Below the pieces are notes generated by a model. That model was not told the origin of the DNA. It saw only the letters and a list, made by a program, of their open reading frames with translations, and made no database searches. Shown one piece after another: positions 36,416 to 45,605 of a stretch of DNA of 64,000 nt. Position 1 is the stretch's first letter. Every line of letters begins with the position of its first letter. The position numbers and the translations under genes were made by a program. The DNA is taken from positions 1 to 64,000 of the forward strand of contig JBGTCV010000057.1 of NCBI GenBank assembly GCA_041748655.1. Reading direction: 5' to 3'. This DNA comes from Leptofilum sp041748655 (GTDB lineage Bacteria; Chloroflexota; Anaerolineae; Promineifilales; Promineifilaceae).

Positions 36416-37174
36416 AAGGGCATCGTGATGAGTACGGAAATATAGTGCTTTTCATTTTCTTTGATGAAACGATGATATGCCTGGGCAAAAAGACTTTTGA
36501 CCCACTTCGTCGCTGGCGTGAGTGACGACGGCAGAAGTCATACTTGCCAAAGCCTGGTTCTTGCGGAACTCCTCGATAGCCGCTCTCACGTGACGCGGAT
36601 GACATCATAGTATTTAATCAGAAGAGAGCGAAAGATTGTGAAATATTATCCAAAATTGACGTAATGACCGATTAAACAGTATACTCGTAGTAATTCAAGT
36701 CAGGCAGCACTAATTACCTTTCCCCGCCTGCCAATCTAGCATTTAATATCGACCTCAGCCAAATGAATATCTACGTCGGGCCACTTGTTACAACTCGTGT
36801 AAACCAGCCTGAACTGCTTGTCACCATCTCACACGCAACTCGCTCTTTAGGACCATGCAGTTCCGGCGATTCGTTCTAAATTCAGAACTGTCGCGTCATT
36901 CGATGAACAAAATTGGGAGAAAAAGGTAAGTTGAAAGCTGATTGTGTCGCTATCCAGCTTGTAGAAATGGCCTCAAAGAAACCGGGTTCTGGATGGTCAG
37001 TTCTCAACTTCGTTTACAAAACGCCGCTCCGTTGTACTGCACAATAAACGTTACTCACCATTCACAGGTGTGCCCTAGTCCAGACAAAGAGTCCTAATCC
37101 TGAATCCATGCAGTGAGTGCTGACCCTAATACCAAAATGGGTTTCGCCGCCCACACGAATAATTAGAGGAAAGT
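36416..37174. other. Gap without a recognisable gene
   Basis: Open frames are short and lack start signals. Base composition is mixed. No strong repeat or hairpin was found by eye. It separates the coupling ATPase from the GC-rich two-gene module and may hold decayed genes. Confidence 0.5.
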
Positions 37175-39841
37175 GTGCCAATGGCCTTCAATGAGCTTTT
37201 CCGAATGTTGAGTTTGAGGCATTCCAAGGTATCGCAGGACGAGACCGAAAGGACCACGGCTCCAGATCCGCGCTTACGACATCGAGATGTCCTCGAAGCC
37301 CAGGCGGTAGCGGTTTCTTCGCCAAGCGAAACCAGGTCCCGAGAACTGAGGATCCGCCATAACGAGCTGATGGACAGGGTCGTGCAGCTCGAATCAGTGC
37401 AGCGTGCCGTTATCGACGCCTACCTGCTCGAACAGCAGGAAGAATCTGCCCCGCGACCAGAACCGGCCGAGTGCGACACTGAGCGCACGACCTCCGCCTC
37501 GCTAACGTCCCCGGGGGCTACATCCATTGGCGACCGCAGCCGCTTCATCGAGCACGTCGAGGCGCGTTTAAGTGAATCGGAGTCTGCCCTCTTTCGGGAT
37601 GTCATGGGAAGCGCTCCCGCCGGAAGGATAGACGATCTCGCCGACATGGTGACCCTGCTCGGCGTCGATCGCTTTCTGCACGAGGCTAACACTCTGTGCG
37701 CCCAGATCCAGGCTATCCAGGAAAACGACGCCGAAGGCCTGCCCACTGTCCCCGTCGAATCCATTTCTGAATCCGGCCCCCTCGTCGTCGCGGTTGGATG
37801 GGGCGACCTGATCGTCGCCAGAGAGACGTTAGTCGGCTACCAGGCACGGGAAATTGCCCACATCGAGAACATCCTTCCCGGCGAAACCAAGCTCCGCGAA
37901 CACCAGCGCCTCTCCAAGACCGAAGAGGTGCAGGAAACGGAGACCATCACCGAGAAGGAATCGGAAAAGGATTCGCAAACCACAGATCGCTACGAATTGC
38001 AGGCCGAAAGTCAGGAGACGATCAACCAAGACTTTTCGATTTCTACCGGCGTGAATACGTCGGGCAAATACGGGCTCACCCAGGTGGATACCAGCCTCGA
38101 CGCCGCCTTTTCACAGAGCGAGTCGCAATCGCGGTCGAGCAGCATCACGACCGGGCGCGAGATCGTCACCAAAGCCGTCGAGCGTACCTTCGAGCGAGTT
38201 CGCCGCCTTCGTCGGCTGACTATCACAGAGGAAATACGCGAGTTCAATCGCCATAAACTGACCAACGCCGGGGGATCGGAGACGCCGACCGCCGTTAGCG
38301 GCATCTATCTCTGGGTGGAAAAGATCCAGAAGGTGGAACTGCGCCATTACGGTACGCGACTGATGGTTGAGTTCCACGTGCCGGAGCCGGCAGTATCCCT
38401 GCTTGAGCGCGCCGCGGTGCGTAATGTGCAAAAAAGGCTTCCGCCCTTCGACGTTTCACCTTCTCGAATCCATCCCGGAAATTACATGTGCCTGGCGCAG
38501 CGCTACGGCGCGATGGATGTCGAGCCGCCGCCGACGCTGTTTATTGAGGTCGGCTATGGCTGGGTATCGAAGATTAACGAGGAGGACAACAATACGGGCG
38601 AAGACCACTTCACCTCCTTGATCGACATTCCCCAAGGTTATCGCCCTACCTGGCTGAAAGTCGCCTGGAGCGGCCTCCAAAACAAGGATGCAAACTATCG
38701 GTTCAACTTCGCCTTTTCAGTGGCCGGGCGCTCTCAGGGCATTGTGCACAGGACCGCTACCTTTGACGGCGTCGTCCTGCGGCTGCGCGGCGATACGGAC
38801 TGGCCGCAAGGCGTGCCAGTCTCCGGACGAGTGCATGGGCACTGGGACGGCGCCATGTATGTACAGGTCACGCTGCACTGTACCCGCACGGCCGAAGCGC
38901 TCGACGCGTGGAAGCTTCGAACCTGGCAGGCTCTACGTATCGGCTACGAGGCGCTCGAACGCAAGGCGATGCAGGAGGAGCAACAACAAGCCTACCTGAG
39001 CAATATGCTGGGTCCAATTATCAAAGACGGCCCTGCCGCGGAGAACCGCCGCATCGAGCGGGGCGAGCTGCAGAAGTGGGCGATTAAATCGATGCGGCTT
39101 GTCCCGCAAAACTTCAACGCGATTGAGCAGAACGGCGAGTTTCAGGAGTTGAGCCCCATGCACGCCGAGGCCCAGGCGCCGATCGTGCGCTTCTATGAGG
39201 ATGGGTTCGAATGGGAGCACATGAACTATTTCCTCTACCCCTACCACTGGGCGAGAAGGGCTTCCTGGCGCATGCGCATCGCGGCCGAGGCCGTCGATCC
39301 ACAGTTTCGGGCTTTCCTCAGTGCGGGCGCCGCCCGGGTCATCGTGCCCGTGACCCCCGGCTTCGAAGACAAGGTGGCCTGGTTTCTCGACGAGTCGAAC
39401 CCGGCGCAGAGCGAAAACGAGCGCATCCTGAAGCCGCCGCCTACGGCGCCACCGTCGGCAAGTAGTGATGTGTTCCGCGACCTCTGGATCGAACTGCTCA
39501 CCGAGCGCAAGCCTGACGTTGCGCGGGGTTCCGGCACGCTCAGGGTTGAGAATGCCAATACGGAAGTGCACATCAATCCACAAAACAATCCGGAAGCTCA
39601 GTGGTCCGTCGACGAGCACCGCGACTTGGGCCGCGAGCTCTTTCTTGCAGGAGACCGCTACGAGGTAGCCACGGTGTTAAACGAAACCACGTTCAGCCTC
39701 GATCGCCCTTATGAGGGTGCCAGTGACGCTGCCGCCGTCTACGTCGCCGGCAGCACACCCTTTGGTCCGCCCTGGAACGTCAATGTGCCCACGACGCTCG
39801 TAGTCCTCGCGGACAACGTGCCCATCTTGAAGGCTTTGTGA
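37175..39841 (+). CDS. Large protein of unknown function (888 residues)
   Basis: No domain recognised with confidence. Residues 1-130 are charged and low-complexity. Residues about 215-330 (VAVGWGDLIVARETLVGYQA, IAHIENILPGETKLREH, then TEEVQETETITEKESEKDSQ) run into a Ser/Gln-rich stretch (SISTGVNTSGKYG) and basic helices, followed by a beta-rich region with VEKIQKVELRHYGTRLMVEF. The last third is mixed alpha/beta. The IAHIENILPGE block recalls a widespread uncharacterised family in other phyla (memory only). No signal peptide. GC-rich, without the iterated palindrome; start GTG or ATG six bases later. Operon with the next gene (15-bp gap). Confidence 0.6.
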   Translation: MPMAFNELFRMLSLRHSKVSQDETERTTAPDPRLRHRDVLEAQAVAVSSPSETRSRELRIRHNELMDRVVQLESVQRAVIDAYLLEQQEESAPRPEPAECDTERTTSASLTSPGATSIGDRSRFIEHVEARLSESESALFRDVMGSAPAGRIDDLADMVTLLGVDRFLHEANTLCAQIQAIQENDAEGLPTVPVESISESGPLVVAVGWGDLIVARETLVGYQAREIAHIENILPGETKLREHQRLSKTEEVQETETITEKESEKDSQTTDRYELQAESQETINQDFSISTGVNTSGKYGLTQVDTSLDAAFSQSESQSRSSSITTGREIVTKAVERTFERVRRLRRLTITEEIREFNRHKLTNAGGSETPTAVSGIYLWVEKIQKVELRHYGTRLMVEFHVPEPAVSLLERAAVRNVQKRLPPFDVSPSRIHPGNYMCLAQRYGAMDVEPPPTLFIEVGYGWVSKINEEDNNTGEDHFTSLIDIPQGYRPTWLKVAWSGLQNKDANYRFNFAFSVAGRSQGIVHRTATFDGVVLRLRGDTDWPQGVPVSGRVHGHWDGAMYVQVTLHCTRTAEALDAWKLRTWQALRIGYEALERKAMQEEQQQAYLSNMLGPIIKDGPAAENRRIERGELQKWAIKSMRLVPQNFNAIEQNGEFQELSPMHAEAQAPIVRFYEDGFEWEHMNYFLYPYHWARRASWRMRIAAEAVDPQFRAFLSAGAARVIVPVTPGFEDKVAWFLDESNPAQSENERILKPPPTAPPSASSDVFRDLWIELLTERKPDVARGSGTLRVENANTEVHINPQNNPEAQWSVDEHRDLGRELFLAGDRYEVATVLNETTFSLDRPYEGASDAAAVYVAGSTPFGPPWNVNVPTTLVVLADNVPILKAL

Positions 39842-39856
39842 ACGGGAGCAAAAGCG

Positions 39857-41152
39857 ATGACCGACCCCACTCAAAGGCAACAGCAGTTCGAGCAGGCCAC
39901 CAATCTCCGCCTGGAAGCTATTGATTACATAGACAGTGCTGACAAAAGGCAACGGGAGCGGTGGGGAATACTCGGCCAAGTCATTGACCGTGCGGTTGCC
40001 CAATACGTCGCTATGCGGATCGGTGCGATAGAGGAGAGTCTTAAGGACAAGAGTGCTTCGCTCTGGCTTTCCTGCATCATTACTGTCGCCGTGACGCTTG
40101 TTCCGGTCAGTGCTGTGACGGGCGTTTTTCTTTCGGCCTTGGTCGAGTCATCGCGGAAGCGGCTCGTGAATGCAGACCGCATGCTCGCAACGGCCGCTAC
40201 AAAGCTTGCCACCAGCCATCCTAAGGTCTCAGTGGCCACTGTAGCTGCCTACCAGGATGGGGTCATTTTGAGTACGAAGTACAGGCAACTCGAAGAGCTG
40301 TCACTCAAGTTCCGCCGGATTTGGGAACCGGAAATATCCAATACGTTTCAAAATATCGTGCAAAAGCAGTTCGAAACGCTGTTCAATCCGCCGTTCAGGC
40401 AGGACGCTGCACGTATGATGGCTCGAACTAACGCACCGACGGTGCAGGTGATGGGCGCCCTGTATGGCTGGATGAACCAGCAGATTAAGGACGAAAATGA
40501 GGCAACTGAATTGCTCAGGGATAGGATGCGCTATCTGTCTGCCATAGCCACTTCGCCGAAGCCGGAAAAAGAGGCAAAAGCCAGGGAAGAGGAAGCTCGA
40601 AAAAAAGAGGGAATCCGCGAGTTTAGTGGCCGTCCCCGCAGGCCCGTGCAAGAACTGCCCAAGACGAACGAGAAGGCAATGGAGGAATTAACCGATTTAC
40701 GCAACCGACTTGCACCTACCACCATCGAAATGGCCAGCTCCCCGCTGCCGGACGATCTGGCGGATCTACAGCTGATGATCGAGGGGATGATCTGGGCCTC
40801 GACCTATGATTTTTCGATCGTCCGCAAAGATAGAATGGTGAGTGATCCGCTCCCTGCTCCTCTTGAGGGCTATTTTGACGCAGCACCTCTTCCAAAAGGC
40901 CTCTGGCCAAAACTCATCGAACGTTTCATAGACTTCGACGAAGGCAAAACTTACAAGGGAGCTGGAAATCTGGCCCGATTGGGATCCAAGAAGGCCCCAT
41001 TCTTTACTCCTGAAACAATGAAATCGCGCGATTATCGGGGACCGAGAACGTTTACTCCGGAAACTCGCCTCTCATTATATTTCAGTAATGAGCTGTACCC
41101 CAAAATCAACGAAGAACATAGCCTGTGGGTGGAGAAAGCCAAGCGCTTCTAG
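39857..41152 (+). CDS. Partner protein with one hydrophobic segment, unknown
   Basis: The 431-residue protein has a helical N-terminus (NLRLEAIDYIDSADKRQRERWG), one clear hydrophobic segment (WLSCIITVAVTLVPVSAVTGVFLSALV), a long helical region, a Lys/Glu-rich coiled stretch (KPEKEAKAREEEARKKEG) and a C-terminal domain ending in TRLSLYFSNELYPKINEEHS. No family recognised. GGGAG 8 bases before ATG, 15 bp after the 888-residue gene, so the two are surely co-expressed. Confidence 0.6.
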   Translation: MTDPTQRQQQFEQATNLRLEAIDYIDSADKRQRERWGILGQVIDRAVAQYVAMRIGAIEESLKDKSASLWLSCIITVAVTLVPVSAVTGVFLSALVESSRKRLVNADRMLATAATKLATSHPKVSVATVAAYQDGVILSTKYRQLEELSLKFRRIWEPEISNTFQNIVQKQFETLFNPPFRQDAARMMARTNAPTVQVMGALYGWMNQQIKDENEATELLRDRMRYLSAIATSPKPEKEAKAREEEARKKEGIREFSGRPRRPVQELPKTNEKAMEELTDLRNRLAPTTIEMASSPLPDDLADLQLMIEGMIWASTYDFSIVRKDRMVSDPLPAPLEGYFDAAPLPKGLWPKLIERFIDFDEGKTYKGAGNLARLGSKKAPFFTPETMKSRDYRGPRTFTPETRLSLYFSNELYPKINEEHSLWVEKAKRF

Positions 41153-41549
41153 CTCAGAAATTTGCGATTCGCACTATCCGCCTTACGCCATTTTTATCTC
41201 CACTGCCTACGCATCCACCCGCTGCTCGTATAGTCCCCTACTGCACTTGCACGCCCGCCGTCCAGTGCTATACTCATCTTTGCTCCCCGCGGCGGCCGGA
41301 CGGCTCTCCGCCGTCACGTCCCCCGGCTGGCCTCCATGCTGTGCGTGGCACAGCCCCCATCCACAACGACCGCGTTCTCAGCGCACTCGCCTGCCCCTTC
41401 ACCTCCAGCACCAGCGTTACATACTCGGGTAACCAGCCCCCAAAACAGGACCAGTAATTAGTGGAATTCTCCGGCATAGTTGCTACAGGAGAGCGCGTCA
41501 TGCTTGACTCCCGATATTCGAATGACGGTGAAGCTGGCCAGTAACGCTA
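41153..41549. other. Gap without a recognisable gene
   Basis: C-rich on the plus strand with no start signals. It separates the two-gene module from the broken transposase and probably marks an insertion boundary. Confidence 0.45.
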
Positions 41550-41551
41550 AA

Positions 41552-42036
41552 CTATGGGACGTTGCTTAGTAAGATAACACCTTGTTGGGCCCATCGACGA
41601 ATGCGCATGACTTTAGCGTAACCATTGTCTGCGGTCAGCGTAATGGGACGCAATTGGCGCAGGATAGTTTCGGCTTTATCGTCAATAACCTGACTTTCTT
41701 TAACGGCAGTAGTTTCCACTTGGACCAACTTGGGAAAGCATCGTCGGTACAGGTGAGATACTGGCCATAGCCATAGACCCAGCCTTGATAAGCGCTTTTT
41801 CCCCAGGTCGCTTCTGTGTCCAGGTGGCATAATTTATCCGGAATGCGTCCTGCTTTATGGTCGCTTTGATGCCAGACTGGGCCTTGCGCTTTGAAGAGGC
41901 TCTTGTCTTCGACCAGATGAAAGTTAGCAAACTCATCGCCCAAGTCAGGCACTTCTTGTCCGATGAAAGCGATGAAGGATTGCAGGGTAGCATACAGCGC
42001 TTTGTAGCGACGGGAGAAAGTTGTCCGGTGGGGCAC
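41552..42036 (-). pseudogene. Frameshifted DDE transposase remnant
   Basis: Two overlapping minus-strand frames hold consecutive parts of one protein: FHLVEDKSLFKAQGPVWHQSDHKAGRIPDK...TEATWGKSAYQGWVYGYGQY in one, and VQVETTAVKESQVIDDKAETILRQ then ITLTADNGYAKVMRIRRWAQQG in the other. The VWHQ/GYGQ and LTADNGYA blocks resemble IS4/IS1182-type transposases. At least one frameshift lies near 41750, so it is inactive. Confidence 0.6.
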
Positions 42037-42240
42037 GCGCTCCCCATTTCAATAGGGTCAACATCTCTGGGTGTTCATCCAACCAACATTTTTGGAAGGT
42101 ACGCCATGAATAGACCACCGGAGAAACTCTTGTCTTGGACTAGGTAGTAAGCGCATCCCGTGATTGGGTGAAAATATTCTACCGATCTACGACTGTATCC
42201 AAACTAATCTTTACAAGGCAAAATTGCTTACGAAGATTTT

Positions 42241-43269
42241 TCAATCGGTAATGGCCGGCAATAGCAGTTGTTCCTGAGTTACATGATTAGATGTTTCTTG
42301 GAACCCAGGCTGAAGCGGTAAATTAGCCAAGGAAAAGCGAGATCCTGAACCGGCTAATTGCCAGATAGAGGCGGTTAATACAGTATTTTCGTGCACTTCG
42401 TCAAAGGTGGTGAAGTAAAAACGGCCGTTTCCCCCCGCTTCCTCCGTTTTGGCCTTGAGATTCTCCAGCCTTTGCTGACTTGTAGTGATGATAAAGCAAG
42501 TGCCATAGAGCACGCCAAAGGCTTGCTCATACTTTGCTGAACCTACAAAAGAAAGTGCCGGTTTGACCTTCCGTTTGACAAAGCGGTCGAGAGGATGATT
42601 GGCCATATCAATCTCCGGCAAAACGGCTAATTCCTCAACTTGGCCGGGCCGAGTCGGACTTGGCCGACGTAGGCGGAAAAAGCCATCCAACCGGCCGCGC
42701 GTTTTGAACTGCTGGCTCAGTTCATACTCCGAAATCCACTGTATCAGCTCAAAACGGGGTGACGCTGCCGCGGCCAGTGTCACAGCCAGGCGAAAATCGT
42801 TAATCTTTAAATCATGAGCCAGCGTTGACCAGCGTGGATTCCGACGCCACTTTAACGGCAAACCGGCCGCGACTGCCTTGCGTCCTTTGTTCACCTGGCC
42901 ACATTGGGCACAAGGCCGATAGCCCATTCGCCGTGGTCCATTCGGGTTGATATAACCACACGCCACACATTGTTGGCTACCCAGATAACGCGCCCCGACT
43001 GCATCCAGCGTATAAACAATCTCCCCCAACTGCTCACCGTTGACAAACGAGGCGTCATGCTTTTTGAGCAGCCGATGGTCAAAGTAATGGGTCAGGCGCA
43101 CTTCCGGCCACGTGCTGGTACATCCGGGGAAAAAGCGTTTGATTATCTGCCGCTGCGACATGACGCCTTCGTGGGTGTAAATCCCTTTCAGCACTTCCGT
43201 CGTAGCCGCTGTCGGCTCCAATTTCCCCGGATTCTTCTTCCTTGTGAATGGTTTGCGGCGTATGGACAT
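42241..43269 (-). CDS. Replication-relaxation family protein with zinc finger
   Basis: The 342-residue protein has an N-terminal winged helix (EVLKGIYTHEGVMSQRQIIKRFFPG...RLTHYFDHRLLKKH), a four-Cys zinc site inserted after it (CVACGYINPNGPRRMGYRPC-AQC), and a nuclease-like C-terminal half (RLDGFFRLRR...LAVLPEIDMANHPLDRFVKRKV) as in the replication-relaxation (Rep_relax) family of plasmids and ICEs. It probably starts rolling-circle transfer or replication, or assists the relaxase. Its operon upstream holds a PUR-alpha-like protein and a small RHH-like protein; the coupling ATPase lies at 34922. Confidence 0.75.
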   Translation of the reverse strand: MSIRRKPFTRKKNPGKLEPTAATTEVLKGIYTHEGVMSQRQIIKRFFPGCTSTWPEVRLTHYFDHRLLKKHDASFVNGEQLGEIVYTLDAVGARYLGSQQCVACGYINPNGPRRMGYRPCAQCGQVNKGRKAVAAGLPLKWRRNPRWSTLAHDLKINDFRLAVTLAAAASPRFELIQWISEYELSQQFKTRGRLDGFFRLRRPSPTRPGQVEELAVLPEIDMANHPLDRFVKRKVKPALSFVGSAKYEQAFGVLYGTCFIITTSQQRLENLKAKTEEAGGNGRFYFTTFDEVHENTVLTASIWQLAGSGSRFSLANLPLQPGFQETSNHVTQEQLLLPAITD

Positions 43270-43305
43270 GATTCTTAATTTGAAACGGTCTGATTCCGGT
43301 ATGGG

Positions 43306-43695
43306 TCACCTGAGTTCCTCAACCATCTTGCTCACTTTTTGACCAAACTCCTTTGCTTCTTCCGGAAAAACAAAAATACTGATCCGTTCAAACTTATCCT
43401 CTCCTTTCGCTTTGCGGCTTTGGGTAATCCGTAGATACTTCTTACCGGTGGCTGCTGCCTGAATATCCAGAAAGTAGGTGCTGCCGCCACCCTTCACCTG
43501 TTCGCTCTTTTGTGCTTCGGTCATATTCTGTCTCACCCCCTTCCTAACGGCTAATGGATACGGCCGTTCCCCTAAATCCTTCAAAATGCTGGCCAGTCTT
43601 TCCAGGCCAGGCACGATCTCCAGGGCATCGTCAATCGTCGCGAATGATTTATCATGGGGCTCATTCCCCGACTTGAATCCCTTGTTGTTTGGCAT
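43306..43695 (-). CDS. PUR-alpha-like single-strand nucleic-acid-binding protein
   Basis: About 129 residues from the ATG of MPNNKGFKSGNEPH. The C-terminal half (STYFLDIQAAATGKKYLRITQSRKAKG, then FERISIFVFPEEAKEFGQKVSKMVEEL) follows the beta-beta-beta-beta-alpha PUR repeat of DUF3276/PurA-like proteins that bind single-stranded DNA or RNA. It overlaps the preceding gene by 35 bp and lies 36 bp before the replication-relaxation gene, suggesting a role with single-stranded transfer DNA. Confidence 0.65.
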   Translation of the reverse strand: MPNNKGFKSGNEPHDKSFATIDDALEIVPGLERLASILKDLGERPYPLAVRKGVRQNMTEAQKSEQVKGGGSTYFLDIQAAATGKKYLRITQSRKAKGEDKFERISIFVFPEEAKEFGQKVSKMVEELR

Positions 43696-43867
43696 AAGCT
43701 TTGATGGCCGCGTCGATGACCTGCCACATGGGTAAGGCTCTCCCCGACTTGGCGCGGTGTTGTCGTTGTATTTCTGTAATTGCATCATAGGCGGCAAGGC
43801 TCAGACGAGCAGTCAATGCCACTCGTTGTAACCTGGGTTCAGGCTTGTTCTTTTTCTTGTCTGGCAT
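43661..43867 (-). CDS. Small basic RHH-like protein
   Basis: About 68 residues (MPDKKKNKPEPRLQRVALTARLSLAAYDAITEIQRQHRAKSG...). The ALTARLSLAAYDAITEI pattern is a strand followed by a helix, as in ribbon-helix-helix accessory or relaxosome proteins. It is first of a three-gene operon with the PUR-alpha-like and replication-relaxation genes. Function by analogy only. Confidence 0.5.
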   Translation of the reverse strand: MPDKKKNKPEPRLQRVALTARLSLAAYDAITEIQRQHRAKSGRALPMWQVIDAAIKAYAKQQGIQVGE

Positions 43868-44167
43868 AAGGGAAATGGCACCATTGTTCCAATACAGCAC
43901 GGTGCAGATGCACCAACTCAGACTATCAAACCGTAAGCGGTGATGTCAATATGCAAAGTTAGTGCCAAGAAGTAATCAAGAAGAGAGAACAATAAAAGCA
44001 TTTCCATATCCCCAACAAAACATGCGCTCTCGCTTTCTGAGAGCCGCTGAAAACCGTTTGGACAACCGACAGCGGTCTACATTACTGGAAATACTATTCC
44101 CTCCTGTTAAAAATCGTTTCACGCGGTCAAAACAACAATCCGGGCAGCGAGGATTTAGAAAAAAAGG

Positions 44168-44603
44168 CCAGGCGCAGCCTGGTTACCGCTTCCGGTAGGG
44201 GCTGACAAAAGGCCTGGAAAACGTCAGCCCCGCAGGCGTCGGTCTCGGTAGAGACCGACCTCCCTCCGCGTTAGTGAGGTCGCCGGTGCTAACCGGTGGG
44301 CAAACGTAGCGCCGCCGCGAGTGAACGCTGTCCGTCAGGACTGGTGAAACGAGCCAGGGAACTTTTGGTTCAATGGCGCGTCAGCAACATGAACCAAAAG
44401 CGCAGCGGAGGGAGGTCGGGGTCGTCAAGACAACCGTGAAACGGTGGCTTGTCGAGCACCGACGCCGCTGCTTTAACGAGCGGGGGTTGAAACCGAGGTC
44501 GCTTTTCCCCCCGAAGGATTGGGGAAAAGCGGATGAAGTGAGACCCTCCGAGGCGAAGCAGATTTCCAGGCACAAAGCCGAGGTTCGATACCGAGGCTTT
44601 GTG
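44168..44603. ncRNA. Large hairpin-rich region D (candidate structured RNA)
   Basis: Seen directly: CCAGGC-GCA-GCCTGG (44168); GGGGCTGAC / GTCAGCCCC (44198-44231); GTCGGTCTC-GGTA-GAGACCGAC (44238-44259), a 9-bp stem with a GNRA-type loop; a 12-bp long-range pair ACCTCCCTCCGC (44258) with GCGGAGGGAGGT (44405) that encloses CTTTTGGTTCA / TGAACCAAAAG (44362-44400); CGCTTTTCCCC / GGGGAAAAGCG (44500-44531); CACAAAGCC / GGCTTTGTG (44571-44603). Frames across it lack coding character. Upstream of the replication-relaxation operon. Same length and style as region E, but no obvious sequence identity. Confidence 0.6.
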
Positions 44604-44649
44604 AAAGAGTGCCAAGTGCTAACAACGTAACTGGCTTGGTAACAAAAAC

Positions 44650-45110
44650 GAGTACACTTTGTCAACGAGGATAAACGCTGCTCAGGATAAACGATTGAAA
44701 ACTGGGCGACACTCCATTTTGCTGCTTGACACACGCCCCCGGCCAAATCTATATTTAATTTGCTGACGCAAATTCGTTATTAAATATTCTTGGCTTAAAT
44801 TGTGGTAGGTTCCAAGAACAATCAACAATTAGATTTTTATCCGGCGCCTTGAAATTTTTCGAGGCGTTTTTCTTGCCTCGATATTTCGGCCGTTCTTTTC
44901 CCTCCGGCGACGACGACCTTCTACCTCTTTCGTTCGGATTCCTCCTAGGTCATAGTGGCCTTCAGCCACACGTTTCAGCAAACCAGGTTTCCCTGCCTGC
45001 TGGTACGGATTTAGCAGATGACATCTCTACTTCAGTAAAAGGATTTTAAAAGTGCTTGTTAAAAGCAAATCTATCTTGCGTGATTGAAAAGGCCGAAGTC
45101 AAGAAGTAAA
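44650..45110. other. A+T-rich gap with a ten-base direct repeat
   Basis: AGGATAAACG occurs twice within 30 bp (about 44669 and 44684). No convincing gene; a 66-codon frame at 44849-45049 has no start signal. It lies between region D and the partition locus and may hold a replication or transfer site. Confidence 0.4.
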
Positions 45111-45115
45111 ATGCA

Positions 45116-45480
45116 CCACGGTTGCATGGTTGATACCATGATGCCACGGTTGCATGGTGGCATGGTGTCATTCATTGAGCGCTTTCAGGACTCTCCCCAA
45201 GAGGCTATTTTCACCATTTTCTTTATAGTCATTGAGGATGTAATTCACAGCAATTCGGGTTATCTCATTTTCACTGGTCAAGATACCACGATTTTCGTAG
45301 CTGAACACCACTTCTCTGATAGCCCTCTTTTCTTCCACAGTAAATCGGTGGGTCGCTGCCTCCTTCCCGATTTCTTTGACTGCTTTCCTGATCAGCTCAA
45401 TGGCGGTGTCGTGATACCACGGTTGCATGGTTTCATGGTTGCGTGATACCGTGGTAGCGTGGTGTCGTGGTATCACGGTA
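45116..45480. repeat. Centromere-like repeat cluster next to parA
   Basis: The 15-mer CCACGGTTGCATGGT occurs exactly at 45116, 45144 and 45418, with many degenerate GATACC/CATGGT/GGTATC half-units between and around. GATACCGTG and its complement CACGGTATC form a 9-bp inverted repeat near 45445-45482. Part of the cluster lies inside the coding region of the ParA partner gene. This is the expected look of a plasmid partition site (parS/parC). Confidence 0.7.
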
Positions 45481-45605
45481 TCATCTGAAGTTTTACTGTT
45501 GCTCTTTACCTTCTTTTTCACTGGTGGGGACTGTGGGGGAGTGGCAACCTTTTTCGTCTGAGGGACGGTAAAAAAAGGGCTATCCGCCAAACCTGATTTT
45601 TTCAT
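45168..45605 (-). CDS. ParA-partner protein (putative centromere-binding)
   Basis: The 145-residue protein has a Lys/Pro-rich basic N-terminus (KKVATPPQSPPVKKKVKSNSK). The stretch DTVIPRHHATTVSRNHETMQ is encoded by the repeat cluster itself, and a helical C-terminal domain (KAVKEIGKEAATHRFTVEEKRAIREVVF...) follows. Its start overlaps the parA stop by 4 bases. Position and repeats suggest the ParB-type adaptor, although no ParB sequence motif is seen. Confidence 0.6.
   Translation of the reverse strand: MKKSGLADSPFFTVPQTKKVATPPQSPPVKKKVKSNSKTSDDTVIPRHHATTVSRNHETMQPWYHDTAIELIRKAVKEIGKEAATHRFTVEEKRAIREVVFSYENRGILTSENEITRIAVNYILNDYKENGENSLLGRVLKALNE

Noticed and set aside
44168..44603. Group I or group II intron
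   Set aside because: No domain V-like GAGC...GAAA hairpin, no reverse transcriptase and no interrupted gene around it.
44370..44746. Small genes in region D on either strand (85, 81 and 121 codons)
   Set aside because: They run through perfect hairpins and have Arg/Pro-rich, low-information sequence without ribosome sites.
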